Assembly (NCBI RefSeq): GCF_018069925.1
Contig: NZ_JAGPXB010000001.1
Location: 1 to 64,000, forward strand
Length of the DNA stretch: 64,000 nt
Source of the DNA: Flavobacterium erciyesense
Lineage (GTDB): Bacteria; Bacteroidota; Bacteroidia; Flavobacteriales; Flavobacteriaceae
Reading direction: 5' to 3'
Made by a program: the position numbers and the translations under genes. Positions 18,280-26,005 of this stretch are shown piece by piece (position 1 is the stretch's first letter; every line of letters begins with the position of its first letter). A model generated the notes under the pieces. The model was not told the DNA's origin, ran no database searches, and saw only the letters and a program-made list of their open reading frames with translations.

Positions 18280-18723
18280 TTACTTTGATTGCTTTTGATA
18301 GTACAAACCGGCCAAGAACAAAAGCAAAAAAAGAGGCTGAATTATAAATCTTCTGATGTAGAAGAGATACCAATTTTGATTTGGTAAATCATTCAATAGC
18401 ACAATATAGAACGCAACAATTAACACCACAAAAAAGAACAAGTACAGCAGTGATGCAAACTTAATTAAAGCTTTGTCCCGATATAAAACAAAAATGATTG
18501 CCAGCGAAAAAACAGTATTCAAAGAATACCTAAAAAATAAGCCAAAGAATAATTTACCTTTATTTAAAACCGGAAATGCTGATTCTTCAAAATCGTTTTT
18601 AAAAAAATCTAAAAGTGGATCATAAAACATTTGATTCTCAAAAGCACGCACCGCAATTAAAAGTACAATAAGAACAATCAAAAAGAAAAGACGCGATTTG
18701 TTTTGAAGTAGTTTACGCAGCAT
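18280..18723 (-). CDS. Exosortase F system-associated membrane protein
   Basis: 147 residues with four to five membrane helices. Starts MLRKLLQNKSRLFFLIVLIVLL and contains AVRAFENQMFYDPLLDFFK after the first helix, the pattern of the short partner protein found beside XrtF in Bacteroidota. It overlaps the upstream exosortase gene by 11 bp, so the two are translationally coupled. Molecular role unknown. Confidence 0.8.
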   Translation of the reverse strand: MLRKLLQNKSRLFFLIVLIVLLIAVRAFENQMFYDPLLDFFKNDFEESAFPVLNKGKLFFGLFFRYSLNTVFSLAIIFVLYRDKALIKFASLLYLFFFVVLIVAFYIVLLNDLPNQNWYLFYIRRFIIQPLFLLLFLAGLYYQKQSK

Positions 18724-19249
18724 AACTCGAATATTTACGAACCCAAATTAACCACAATAAAAACACCACCCCATAAATAGATAATGGAAAAATGACTCCA
18801 TGTAGAAAAGGCTCATGCTCTGGATAATAAAAAATTAAAGCACTCAAGGCTGCAATACGAAGTACATTTAGGATATAAATTAAAACACAACCACACAAAA
18901 CATACCCAATTGTAATAGCCCAACGACCAGAAAAAGAAATTACAAATGAGGCAAACAAAATAAGAACACTCACTGCATTACAACCTTCGACAATCCTGGC
19001 AACGTAATGATTTTGATACATGAGTTTCATGTAAGCATGTTTTGAACTTTCAGTCACAAAAGAATTAGTAGTAAAACAATCCAAAACCCAAGCAGTATTA
19101 TTGCTGACCATTTTGGTAATCCCATCCACTTTATTCGATTCAAATCCAGATAAGTAGTATTGGTATAAAGCTGTCAAAACAACATAACTCAGAAAAAAAG
19201 AACCTAAAAAAAGTAAAAAGGGTTTGTATTGGTAATAATATTTTTTCAA
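18713..19249 (-). CDS. xrtF: Exosortase XrtF
   Basis: Polytopic membrane cysteine transpeptidase of the exosortase/archaeosortase superfamily. The catalytic triad is visible: Cys in VEGCNAVS (residue 90), Arg in NVLRIAAL (131) and His in PFLHGVIFP (150). No ATG lies near the start. I choose TTG at 19249 (MKKYYYQYKPF, 178 residues). A TTG at 19267 would lie inside the -7 promoter motif TAAATTTG. Exosortases cleave C-terminal sorting signals; no obvious substrate is encoded nearby, and the partner protein follows directly. Confidence 0.85.
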   Translation of the reverse strand: MKKYYYQYKPFLLFLGSFFLSYVVLTALYQYYLSGFESNKVDGITKMVSNNTAWVLDCFTTNSFVTESSKHAYMKLMYQNHYVARIVEGCNAVSVLILFASFVISFSGRWAITIGYVLCGCVLIYILNVLRIAALSALIFYYPEHEPFLHGVIFPLSIYGVVFLLWLIWVRKYSSYAA

Positions 19250-19297
19250 CTTGATTTTTTTTAACAAATTTATACAAAATATAAAACCGTCTTTAAA

Positions 19298-19305
19298 TAC
19301 TTTTG
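19298..19305 (+). promoter_or_regulatory. -7 promoter element (TACTTTTG) of the GAF gene
   Basis: Exact TAnnTTTG match 20 bp before the ATG at 19326. Divergent from xrtF, whose own TAAATTTG element lies at about 19265-19272 on the minus strand. Confidence 0.5.
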
Positions 19306-19325
19306 TAAAATAAAATCAATAAAAC

Positions 19326-19781
19326 ATGACCTTTCAAGAATTACAACCTAAAGTTACCGAAATTACTCAAAATACAACTCAAAGTAGAGATGAAAAACTT
19401 TTGTCTATCTGTCAGCTTTTGAGCAATTCTATCTCATACTACAATTGGGTAGGATTTTATTTTGCCAATCACGAAACAAAAACGCTTCATTTAGGACCTT
19501 ACGTAGGTGCGGAAACAGATCATACTGTAATCCCTTTCGGAAAAGGAATTTGCGGACAAGTTGCCGAGTCGAATGCAAATTTTGTGGTGCCCGATGTAAG
19601 CGCTCAGGACAATTATATTGCTTGTAGTTTTACCGTAAAATCTGAAATTGTTGTGCCTCTTTTCGTAAACGGACAAAATATTGGCCAAATTGACATTGAT
19701 AGCCATGTAATAGATCCTTTCACTGAGAAAGACGAACGATTTTTAGAGTTTGTAAATCAAGAGATTGCAACATTATTTTAA
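19326..19781 (+). CDS. GAF domain protein, free methionine-R-sulfoxide reductase-like
   Basis: 151 residues, a single GAF domain. The pattern WVGFYF...LHLGPYVG...IPFGKGICGQVA...VPDV...YIACSFTVKSEIVVP follows the fRMsr (YebR) family, which reduces free methionine-R-sulfoxide. The two cysteines in GKGICG and YIACS are kept. The third family cysteine, just before IPFGKG, is absent (ETDHTV here), so the recycling chemistry may differ. It could also be a small ligand-sensing GAF protein. Confidence 0.75.
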   Translation: MTFQELQPKVTEITQNTTQSRDEKLLSICQLLSNSISYYNWVGFYFANHETKTLHLGPYVGAETDHTVIPFGKGICGQVAESNANFVVPDVSAQDNYIACSFTVKSEIVVPLFVNGQNIGQIDIDSHVIDPFTEKDERFLEFVNQEIATLF

Positions 19782-19792
19782 GACTACAATTG

Positions 19793-20785
19793 ATGATGAG
19801 CAACAAAAAATTCAAAATTCAATTCTGTATTATCACTTTATTTTTTATTTGTCTTGTCACTCCTTCTTTTGGACAAAAAAATGACGATGCTTTTTTCTAT
19901 ATTGACTCTTTAGGTCGTGTGGGAGAAGAAGCTAATCATAAATTCGTAAGAGTAATAAAGCAGTACTACGTAGAAAAAGATGACTATCAGTTTCTAGAAT
20001 ACTACAGATCTGGTAAAATTTACGCTGCTGGCACTTCAAAAGACAAAGACATTTTAAGACCAGATGGATCAGTGGTTCGCTATTACGAAAACGGACGTAA
20101 AAAAGAAATCACCAATTACATTGATTCTCACATTACAGGCAAGCAATATCGATGGTATGAAAATGGTTCAATACAATCCGAAAAAGAGTTTAGCTACGAT
20201 AAAAGCACAAATAAAACTAGTGAAAAAGTATTGCAATTTTGGAGTCCCGATAAAACACAGTTAGTAATTGATGGCAATGGAATGTACGAAGCAATTGACG
20301 AAGATATTGTTGAAGGTTTTGAGATAGTAGGAACCGTTTATGAGAAAGGCGAAATCAAAAATGGATTCAAACACGGAAAATGGATAGGGAACTCAACACG
20401 TCCTAAAATTTCATATTTGGAAGAGTACGATAGCGGCAAACTCATAAATGGCAACAGTACTGATGAGGACAATCATCAGTATTCCTACACCGAAGTAAAA
20501 GAAGAACCAGCGCCGAAAACAGGCATAAATGATTTTTATCGTTACGTAGGAAAAAAATACAACGCACCAAATATTCGTGGTTTTAGTGGTAAAATTTATG
20601 TGACCTTTATTGTCGACAAAGACGGAAAGCTCACAGAAGCAAAAGTGGTACGAGATGCGGGATATGGAACCGGAGCAGAAGCATTAAGAGTTATAAATGA
20701 AGCTAAAAACTGGAATCCAGGTAAAATAAGAGGGATTATTTCTCGATTTTTTTACAGTTTACCAATAACAATAATGGCAAATTAG
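19793..20785 (+). CDS. Secreted TonB C-terminal domain protein with MORN-like repeats
   Basis: 330 residues. Signal peptide to about residue 28 (TPSFGQ). The middle contains YwqK/MORN-type repeats: EYYRSGKIYAAG, RYYENGRKKE, RWYENGSIQSEKEF. The last ~90 residues are a TonB C-terminal domain (GKIYVTFIVDKDGKLTEAKVVRDAG...ALRVINEAKNWNPGK). Such proteins occur widely in Bacteroidota and may act in the periplasm, but lack the N-terminal anchor of true TonB. ATG at 19793 or 19796; a TTG one codon earlier is less likely. Confidence 0.8.
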   Translation: MMSNKKFKIQFCIITLFFICLVTPSFGQKNDDAFFYIDSLGRVGEEANHKFVRVIKQYYVEKDDYQFLEYYRSGKIYAAGTSKDKDILRPDGSVVRYYENGRKKEITNYIDSHITGKQYRWYENGSIQSEKEFSYDKSTNKTSEKVLQFWSPDKTQLVIDGNGMYEAIDEDIVEGFEIVGTVYEKGEIKNGFKHGKWIGNSTRPKISYLEEYDSGKLINGNSTDEDNHQYSYTEVKEEPAPKTGINDFYRYVGKKYNAPNIRGFSGKIYVTFIVDKDGKLTEAKVVRDAGYGTGAEALRVINEAKNWNPGKIRGIISRFFYSLPITIMAN

Positions 20786-20855
20786 TGTTAAGATACTGAA
20801 AGCAAAGTTTTTAAAAGATTTCGCAAGTTTAATTTTAATTATCAGAAATAAATAC

Positions 20856-20889
20856 TAATTTTGCACCCGTCTACCAATAGATGGCAGAC
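20856..20889 (+). promoter_or_regulatory. -7 element and 5' hairpin of rpsO
   Basis: TAATTTTG (20856-20863) fits TAnnTTTG. A small hairpin follows at the likely 5' end of the transcript (GTCT 20869-20872 with AGAC 20886-20889, plus an inner CC/GG). S15 often represses its own mRNA through leader structures; whether this leader does so is a guess. Confidence 0.35.
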
Positions 20890-20918
20890 ATACATAAGAA
20901 TCATTAAATAATATTGGA

Positions 20919-21185
20919 ATGTATTTAACTAAAGAGATTAAAGAAGAAATCTTCGCACAACACGGAGAAAAAACGAATACTGGAAAAGCTGAAGCGCAAA
21001 TCGCTTTGTTTACTTACAGAATTAGTCATTTAACTGAGCACTTGAAAAAAAATCGTCATGATTACAACACTGAGCGTTCATTAGTATTACTAGTAGGAAA
21101 AAGAAGATCGTTGTTAGATTACTTGAAAAAGAAAGAAATCAACAGATACCGTGAAATTATCAAAGTATTGAATATCAGAAAATAA
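20919..21185 (+). CDS. rpsO: 30S ribosomal protein S15
   Basis: 88 residues, usual length. Motifs: NTGKAEAQIALFTYRISHLTEHL and the RRSLLDYLKKK segment that contacts 16S rRNA helices 20-22. Followed by a terminator and then pnp, the widely conserved rpsO-pnp order. Confidence 0.97.
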   Translation: MYLTKEIKEEIFAQHGEKTNTGKAEAQIALFTYRISHLTEHLKKNRHDYNTERSLVLLVGKRRSLLDYLKKKEINRYREIIKVLNIRK

Positions 21186-21193
21186 TCAATAGG

Positions 21194-21220
21194 AAAGAGG
21201 TGCGAAAGTGCCTCTTTTTT
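21194..21220 (+). terminator. Rho-independent terminator after rpsO
   Basis: AGAGGTGC-GAAA-GTGCCTCT (8 bp including two G-U pairs in RNA) closed by a GNRA-type loop, followed by a T run. Confidence 0.8.
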
Positions 21221-21419
21221 TATTTTATATAATATTGTCTTGAATCACTACAGAAGTCCTGACACAAAAGGGATTAGAGCTAAGACAAAATCGCAAAATC
21301 AATTCATTTGAATTGATCATTAAAAAAAGTTTGGTTTTTCATTGGGTTTTAGGCATTAACTACGCACAACAACAACTACAACACAACTAGAACCCATGTT
21401 TAACTAAAAAATTAAATTT

Positions 21420-23555
21420 ATGATTCCACAATTATTTGTAGAAAGTATCGATTTAGGTGATGGCAGAAGCATCACAATCGAGACAGGTCGTTTAGCCAAA
21501 CAAGCTGATGGATCTGTAGTAGTAAGAATGGGTGATACGATGATCCTTGCCACAGCGGTAGCCTCTCGTAACATCAATCCAAATGTAGATTTTTTACCTT
21601 TAACAGTAGATTATCGCGAAAAATTTGCAGCCGCAGGTCGTTTCCCAGGTGGTTTCTTCAAAAGAGAAGCACGTCCTAGTGATAGCGAAGTATTAACTAT
21701 GAGATTAGTTGACCGTGTTTTACGTCCACTTTTCCCAGATGATTACCACGCGGAAGTACAAGTTATGATTCAATTAATGTCGCATGACGAAGAAGTAATG
21801 CCTGATTCATTAGCAGGTTTAGCCGCTTCAGCAGCATTAGCGGTTTCAGACATTCCTTTTCACAATTTAATTTCTGAAGTACGTGTTGCGCGTATCGACG
21901 GGAAATTTGTGATCAACCCAAGCAGAGAAGACTTAGCAAAATCTGACATCGACATGATGATTGGAGCTTCTATGGATTCTGTAGCGATGGTTGAAGGAGA
22001 AATGAAAGAAATTTCAGAAGCAGAAATGGTAGAAGCTATCAAATTTGCTCATGAAGCAATCAAAGTTCAAATTCAAGCGCAATTGCGTTTGCAAGCTGCT
22101 TTTGGTAAAAAAGAAATTCGTACTTACGAAGGTGAGAAAGAAAACGAAGAAATTTATAAAAAAGTAAAAGCTGCTGCTTACGATAAAATTTACAATATCG
22201 CTAAAGTAGGTTCTGCTAAACATGAAAGAACCGCTGCATTTGCTGAAGTAAAAGAAGAAGTAAAAGCTTTATTTACAGAAGAAGAATTAGCAGAAGACGG
22301 AGATTTAGTTTCTAAATATTTTTATAAAACAAACAAAGAAGCCGTTCGTAATGTAGTATTAGAATTAGGTGTTCGTTTAGACGGTAGAAAAACAACAGAC
22401 ATCAGACCAATTTGGTGTGAAACTGATTATTTACCAAGAGTTCACGGGTCTTCTTTATTTACACGTGGAGAAACTCAAGCTTTAGCTACAGTAACTTTAG
22501 GAACTTCAAGAGAAGCGAATCAAATAGATTCTCCATCTGAACAAGGTGAAGAAAAATTCTATTTACATTATAACTTCCCTCCTTTCTCAACTGGAGAAGC
22601 AAAACCTTTAAGAGGAACTTCAAGAAGAGAAGTAGGTCACGGTAACTTAGCGCAAAGAGCGTTAAAAAACATGATTCCTGCAGATTGTCCTTACACAATT
22701 CGTATCGTATCTGAAGTATTAGAATCTAACGGGTCTTCTTCAATGGCTACAGTTTGTGCTGGTACAATGGCGTTAATGGATGCTGGAGTTCAAATGGTAA
22801 AACCAGTTTCCGGTATTGCCATGGGATTAATTACTGACGGCGAAAAATTTGCTGTACTATCTGATATTTTAGGTGATGAAGATCACTTAGGAGATATGGA
22901 TTTTAAAGTAACTGGAACTGCTGACGGTATTACTGCCTGTCAAATGGATATTAAAATTGATGGTTTACGTTATGACATTATGGAGCAAGCATTAGCACAA
23001 GCTCGTGATGGACGTTTACATATTTTAGGAAAATTGACTGAGACAATTGCTACACCAAGAGCTGATGTTAAAAAATATGCTCCCAAAATTATTACCAGAA
23101 CTATTCCTGGAAACTTTATTGGTGCTTTAATTGGACCTGGCGGAAAAGTAATTCAAGAATTACAAAAAGCTACAGGAACAACTATCGTAATCAACGAAGT
23201 GGACGAGCAAGGAGTAGTTGAGATCTTAGGAACTGATCCAGACGGAATTGCAACTGTTTTAGCTAAAATTGACTCTATCATCTTCAAACCAGCGATGGGT
23301 GAAGCTTACGAAGTGAAAGTAATTAAAATGTTAGATTTCGGTGCGGTGGTAGAATATACAGCAGCTCCTGGAAACGAAGTTTTATTACACGTATCTGAAT
23401 TAGCTTGGGAACGTACTGAAAACGTTAGCGATGTGGTAAACATGGGCGATGTGTTCCAAGTAAAATACCTAGGACTTGATCCTAAAACTAGAAAAGAGAA
23501 AGTATCAAGAAAAGCTCTTTTACCAAGACCTCCGCGCGAGGAGAAAAAAGAGTAA
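21420..23555 (+). CDS. pnp: Polynucleotide phosphorylase
   Basis: 711 residues, the phosphorolytic 3'-5' exoribonuclease. Two RNase-PH domains (first about 10-225, second about 320-540, separated by a helical domain), with active-site motifs [14 protein letters not shown] and [23 protein letters not shown] domain ([24 protein letters not shown], about 555-615) and an S1 domain (about 620-700) follow. The 234-bp gap after rpsO holds only the terminator and unassigned sequence. A terminator lies 34 bp after the stop. Confidence 0.97.
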   Translation: MIPQLFVESIDLGDGRSITIETGRLAKQADGSVVVRMGDTMILATAVASRNINPNVDFLPLTVDYREKFAAAGRFPGGFFKREARPSDSEVLTMRLVDRVLRPLFPDDYHAEVQVMIQLMSHDEEVMPDSLAGLAASAALAVSDIPFHNLISEVRVARIDGKFVINPSREDLAKSDIDMMIGASMDSVAMVEGEMKEISEAEMVEAIKFAHEAIKVQIQAQLRLQAAFGKKEIRTYEGEKENEEIYKKVKAAAYDKIYNIAKVGSAKHERTAAFAEVKEEVKALFTEEELAEDGDLVSKYFYKTNKEAVRNVVLELGVRLDGRKTTDIRPIWCETDYLPRVHGSSLFTRGETQALATVTLGTSREANQIDSPSEQGEEKFYLHYNFPPFSTGEAKPLRGTSRREVGHGNLAQRALKNMIPADCPYTIRIVSEVLESNGSSSMATVCAGTMALMDAGVQMVKPVSGIAMGLITDGEKFAVLSDILGDEDHLGDMDFKVTGTADGITACQMDIKIDGLRYDIMEQALAQARDGRLHILGKLTETIATPRADVKKYAPKIITRTIPGNFIGALIGPGGKVIQELQKATGTTIVINEVDEQGVVEILGTDPDGIATVLAKIDSIIFKPAMGEAYEVKVIKMLDFGAVVEYTAAPGNEVLLHVSELAWERTENVSDVVNMGDVFQVKYLGLDPKTRKEKVSRKALLPRPPREEKKE

Positions 23556-23588
23556 TCAGATCTTAGTTTACTAAAGGTTTATTTATAG

Positions 23589-23621
23589 AAAATCCCGTTC
23601 GCCAATGCGAACGGGATTTTT
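23589..23621 (+). terminator. Rho-independent terminator after pnp
   Basis: A perfect 14-bp stem (AAAATCCCGTTCGC with its complement), a 4-nt loop CAAT, then T residues. Confidence 0.9.
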
Positions 23622-23665
23622 GTTTTCTAAAAACACATATCGTTCTAATGTATACCAAACCGCAT

Positions 23666-23729
23666 TAGGGATAGCAGTGGAAATCCTTTTTATTCGTCGC
23701 GGCGAATAAAAAGATTGTAACGAATAGCA
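23666..23729 (+). repeat. Palindromic intergenic element, copy 1 (upstream of rpoD)
   Basis: The element begins TTAGGGATAGCAGTGGAAAT and ends GATTGTAACGAATAGC. The core is a perfect 11-bp stem (CTTTTTATTCG at 23686-23696 with CGAATAAAAAG at 23703-23713) and a 6-nt loop. A related element in opposite orientation lies at 25054-25125. The shared frame is GGGATAnCAG, a variable A/T stem beginning CTTTT, and a GAATAGC end. Confidence 0.6.
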
Positions 23730-23732
23730 TGG

Positions 23733-23746
23733 TTCGCCGCGGCGAA
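23733..23746. repeat. GC-rich perfect palindrome
   Basis: TTCGCCGCGGCGAA is a perfect 14-nt palindrome, and its near twin (TTCGTCGCGGCGAA) forms the loop of the element just upstream (23693-23706). Both stand out in AT-rich spacer DNA. Confidence 0.6.
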
Positions 23747-23812
23747 AATGCCCTCCTTCGGCTTCGCTCAGGATTAAACTAAATAAATTTATTTTTAAAA
23801 AATGTAACTTTT

Positions 23813-23839
23813 TTGCAACTCCTTACGTATAACTATTTG
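23813..23839 (+). promoter_or_regulatory. Candidate promoter of rpoD
   Basis: TTG (23813-23815), 16-bp spacer, ACTATTTG (23832-23839); six of eight positions of TAnnTTTG. The leader then contains GAGGAG (23854-23859), a Shine-Dalgarno-like run unusual for this phylum, 8 nt before the ATG. Confidence 0.4.
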
Positions 23840-23867
23840 TACACTTTAAAATTGAGGAGACAACACC

Positions 23868-24731
23868 ATGAGACAACTTAAAATTACCAAGCAGGTAACG
23901 AATCGTGAAACTGCATCATTAGACAAATATTTACAAGAAATTGGAAAAGTTGATCTTATCACGGCTGATGAAGAGGTAGAGTTAGCACAAAAGATTAAAG
24001 CTGGTGACCAGCGCGCCTTAGAAAAATTAACAAAAGCCAACTTACGTTTCGTAGTATCGGTGGCAAAACAATATCAAAATCAAGGTTTAACACTTCCCGA
24101 TTTAATTAACGAAGGAAACCTTGGACTTATAAAAGCAGCACAACGTTTTGATGAAACTCGTGGTTTCAAATTCATTTCGTATGCTGTATGGTGGATTCGT
24201 CAATCGATTTTGCAAGCTTTGGCTGAGCAGTCTCGTATTGTGCGTTTGCCTTTGAACAAAATTGGTTCTATCAATAAAATCAACAAAATGTACGCTTTAC
24301 TAGAGCAATCTAACGAGCGTCCGCCATCTGCTGAGGAAATTGCAAAAGAACTTGACATGACCGTAAATGATGTAAAAGAGTCTATGAAAAACTCTGGTCG
24401 TCACTTATCCATGGATGCTCCACTTGTAGAAGGTGAAGATTCTAACCTTTACGATGTATTGCGTTCTGGAGAGTCTCCAAACCCAGATAGAGAGTTAATT
24501 CACGAGTCATTGCGCACCGAAATTGAGCGTTCTCTTGAAACTCTTACACCTCGTGAGGCTGATGTAGTTCGTTTGTACTTTGGTCTTGGTGACCAACACC
24601 CAATGACTTTAGAAGAAATTGGAGAAACTTTCGACCTAACTCGTGAGCGTGTACGTCAAATCAAGGAAAAAGCAATCCGTAGATTAAAACATACTTCTAG
24701 AAGTAAAATTTTAAAAACCTATTTAGGATAA
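23868..24731 (+). CDS. rpoD: Primary RNA polymerase sigma factor
   Basis: 287 residues. Region 1.2 ([20 protein letters not shown]), region 2 ([29 protein letters not shown] ... [15 protein letters not shown] split over residues 57-115), region 3 and region 4 with the helix-turn-helix ([20 protein letters not shown]). Region 1.1 is absent, as is normal for the Bacteroidota primary sigma factor, which recognises TTG/TAnnTTTG promoters. It stands alone between two repeat-rich spacers. Confidence 0.95.
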   Translation: MRQLKITKQVTNRETASLDKYLQEIGKVDLITADEEVELAQKIKAGDQRALEKLTKANLRFVVSVAKQYQNQGLTLPDLINEGNLGLIKAAQRFDETRGFKFISYAVWWIRQSILQALAEQSRIVRLPLNKIGSINKINKMYALLEQSNERPPSAEEIAKELDMTVNDVKESMKNSGRHLSMDAPLVEGEDSNLYDVLRSGESPNPDRELIHESLRTEIERSLETLTPREADVVRLYFGLGDQHPMTLEEIGETFDLTRERVRQIKEKAIRRLKHTSRSKILKTYLG

Positions 24732-24739
24732 CTATATTT

Positions 24740-24796
24740 GTTTCAAGTTTAAAGTTTAAAGTTGCTCAAAACATCTTGAAACCTTAAACTTGAAAC
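24740..24796. repeat. Intergenic hairpin repeat, copy C (after rpoD)
   Basis: GTTTCAAGTTT (24740-24750) is perfectly complementary to AAACTTGAAAC (24786-24796), an 11-bp stem around a 35-nt loop with a further AAAGTTTAAAGTT direct repeat. It may also terminate rpoD transcription (six T follow). Related to copies at 12127 and 15715. Confidence 0.6.
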
Positions 24797-24850
24797 TTTT
24801 TTAAAGCAAACAACAGTCTGATTAACTGTTCGTTTTTTGATTGATGATTG

Positions 24851-24885
24851 AAACCTCGGCTGATTACCGAGGTTTTATTTTTTTC
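24851..24885 (+). terminator. Terminator-like hairpin 1 after rpoD
   Basis: AAACCTCGG / CCGAGGTTT stem, 7-nt loop, then a T-rich tract. Confidence 0.7.
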
Positions 24886-24888
24886 AAT

Positions 24889-24947
24889 AAAACCTCGGTC
24901 TGTTCTCCGCCACGGCGGATCGAGTTTCCGAGGTTTTATTTTTTTTC
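24889..24947 (+). terminator. Terminator-like hairpin 2, with a nested GC-rich palindrome
   Basis: The same stem as hairpin 1 (AAAACCTCGG 24889-24898 with CCGAGGTTTT 24928-24937) and the same T-rich tail, but its loop carries a second hairpin, TCCGCC-AC-GGCGGA (24906-24919). It looks like a duplicate of hairpin 1 that received a palindromic insert. Confidence 0.6.
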
Positions 24948-24967
24948 AATATAACCACAAATCACTA

Positions 24968-25030
24968 TTTACTTCTCACTATTCACTTCTCACTATTCAC
25001 TTCTCACTATTCACTTCTCACTATTCACTT
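24968..25030. repeat. 14-bp tandem repeat (about 4.5 units)
   Basis: Unit TTCACTTCTCACTA at 24982, 24996 and 25010, with a one-mismatch unit at 24968 (TTTACTTCTCACTA) and a half unit at 25024. Noncoding minisatellite in the rpoD-rpe spacer. Confidence 0.85.
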
Positions 25031-25053
25031 TAAGGGCGTAACCCTCCGTAAAA

Positions 25054-25125
25054 ACTTCGGGTCGGGCTATTCTCTATATCTTTTGTTTCGCTAACGCTGC
25101 ACAAAAGAATGTCGCTGTTATCCCT
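25054..25125 (-). repeat. Palindromic intergenic element, copy 2 (upstream of rpe)
   Basis: Read on the minus strand it begins GGGATAACAGCGACAT and ends GAGAATAGCCCGACCCGAAG. The stem is TCTTTTGT with ACAAAAGA and a further inner GCGTTAGCG-type pairing. Same frame as copy 1 (23666-23729) but inverted and with a different stem sequence, so the stem covaries while the ends are kept. Confidence 0.6.
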
Positions 25126-25196
25126 TACGCTACCTTCGTTACAAAAAGACGCTATTTCTTCTTAATGAAAAAGTACTTCAATTGGTCTAAAAAAAC

Positions 25197-25204
25197 TATT
25201 TTTG
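25197..25204 (+). promoter_or_regulatory. -7 promoter element (TATTTTTG) of rpe
   Basis: Exact TAnnTTTG match, about 50 bp before the rpe ATG. The only nearby TTG (25182-25184) is too close (12 bp) to be a standard -33 element. Confidence 0.4.
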
Positions 25205-25253
25205 CACCAACAACTTAAGAATCTGAAACATATTCAGATTAAACAACTACACA

Positions 25254-25916
25254 ATGAAAAATACACTTATTGCTCCATCAGTATTAGCGGCTGACTTTGG
25301 AAACCTACAGCGAGACATTGAAATGATCAACAATAGTGAAGCCGATTGGTTTCATATAGACATCATGGACGGCATTTTTGTACCAAACATTTCATACGGA
25401 ATGCCAGTTTTACAAGCTATAGCAAAACACGCTACCAAAACAATTGATGTACACTTAATGATTGTAGATCCTGATCGTTACATCAAAACATTTGCTGACC
25501 TAGGAGCTAATATCCTGAGCGTACATTATGAAGCGTGCACACACTTGCACAGAACGCTGCAAGCCATAAAAGCAGAAGGAATGAAGGCAGGAGTTGCCAT
25601 TAATCCACACACTTCAATTGATCTGTTAGAAGATGTAATTAATGATATTGATTTGGTTTGTATCATGAGTGTAAATCCTGGTTTTGGAGGACAATCATTT
25701 ATTGAAAACACTTACGCAAAAGTAGAAAAGCTAAAAGCTTTAATAAACCGCAAAGGAGCGCAAACAATTATTGAAATAGACGGCGGTGTAACCAACAAAA
25801 ACGCGCGTCAGCTAGCAGAAGCTGGAGCCGATGTTTTAGTTGCTGGAAGCTACGTATTTGGAGCTACTGACCCAATTGCCACGGTTGCCGACTTAAAAAA
25901 GATTACTACCATATAA
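25254..25916 (+). CDS. rpe: Ribulose-phosphate 3-epimerase
   Basis: 220 residues, usual length. It interconverts ribulose-5-phosphate and xylulose-5-phosphate in the pentose phosphate pathway. TIM-barrel motifs with the metal-binding and catalytic residues: APSVLAADFGNL, HIDIMDGIFVPNISYG, VDVHLMI-type strand (IDVHLMIVDP), MSVNPGFGGQSF and EIDGGV. Single-gene unit with its own terminator. Confidence 0.97.
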   Translation: MKNTLIAPSVLAADFGNLQRDIEMINNSEADWFHIDIMDGIFVPNISYGMPVLQAIAKHATKTIDVHLMIVDPDRYIKTFADLGANILSVHYEACTHLHRTLQAIKAEGMKAGVAINPHTSIDLLEDVINDIDLVCIMSVNPGFGGQSFIENTYAKVEKLKALINRKGAQTIIEIDGGVTNKNARQLAEAGADVLVAGSYVFGATDPIATVADLKKITTI

Positions 25917-25922
25917 AACGAC

Positions 25923-25954
25923 AAAAATCCCAATCACATAGATTGGGATTTTTT
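25923..25954 (+). terminator. Rho-independent terminator after rpe
   Basis: AAAAATCCCAATC / GATTGGGATTTTT stem with a short loop and a T run. Confidence 0.85.
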
Positions 25955-26005
25955 ATTTCTAGAAGAATTACTTTCAAAAATTTTCAGGGCTTCCTATTAC
26001 AAAAG

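Noticed and set aside
24968..25030. CRISPR array
   Set aside because: Units are 14 bp and directly adjacent, with no spacers and no cas genes nearby.
24848..25033. Open frame with SLFTSHYSL-type repeats
   Set aside because: It is the translation of the 14-bp tandem repeat and terminator hairpins; not a gene.
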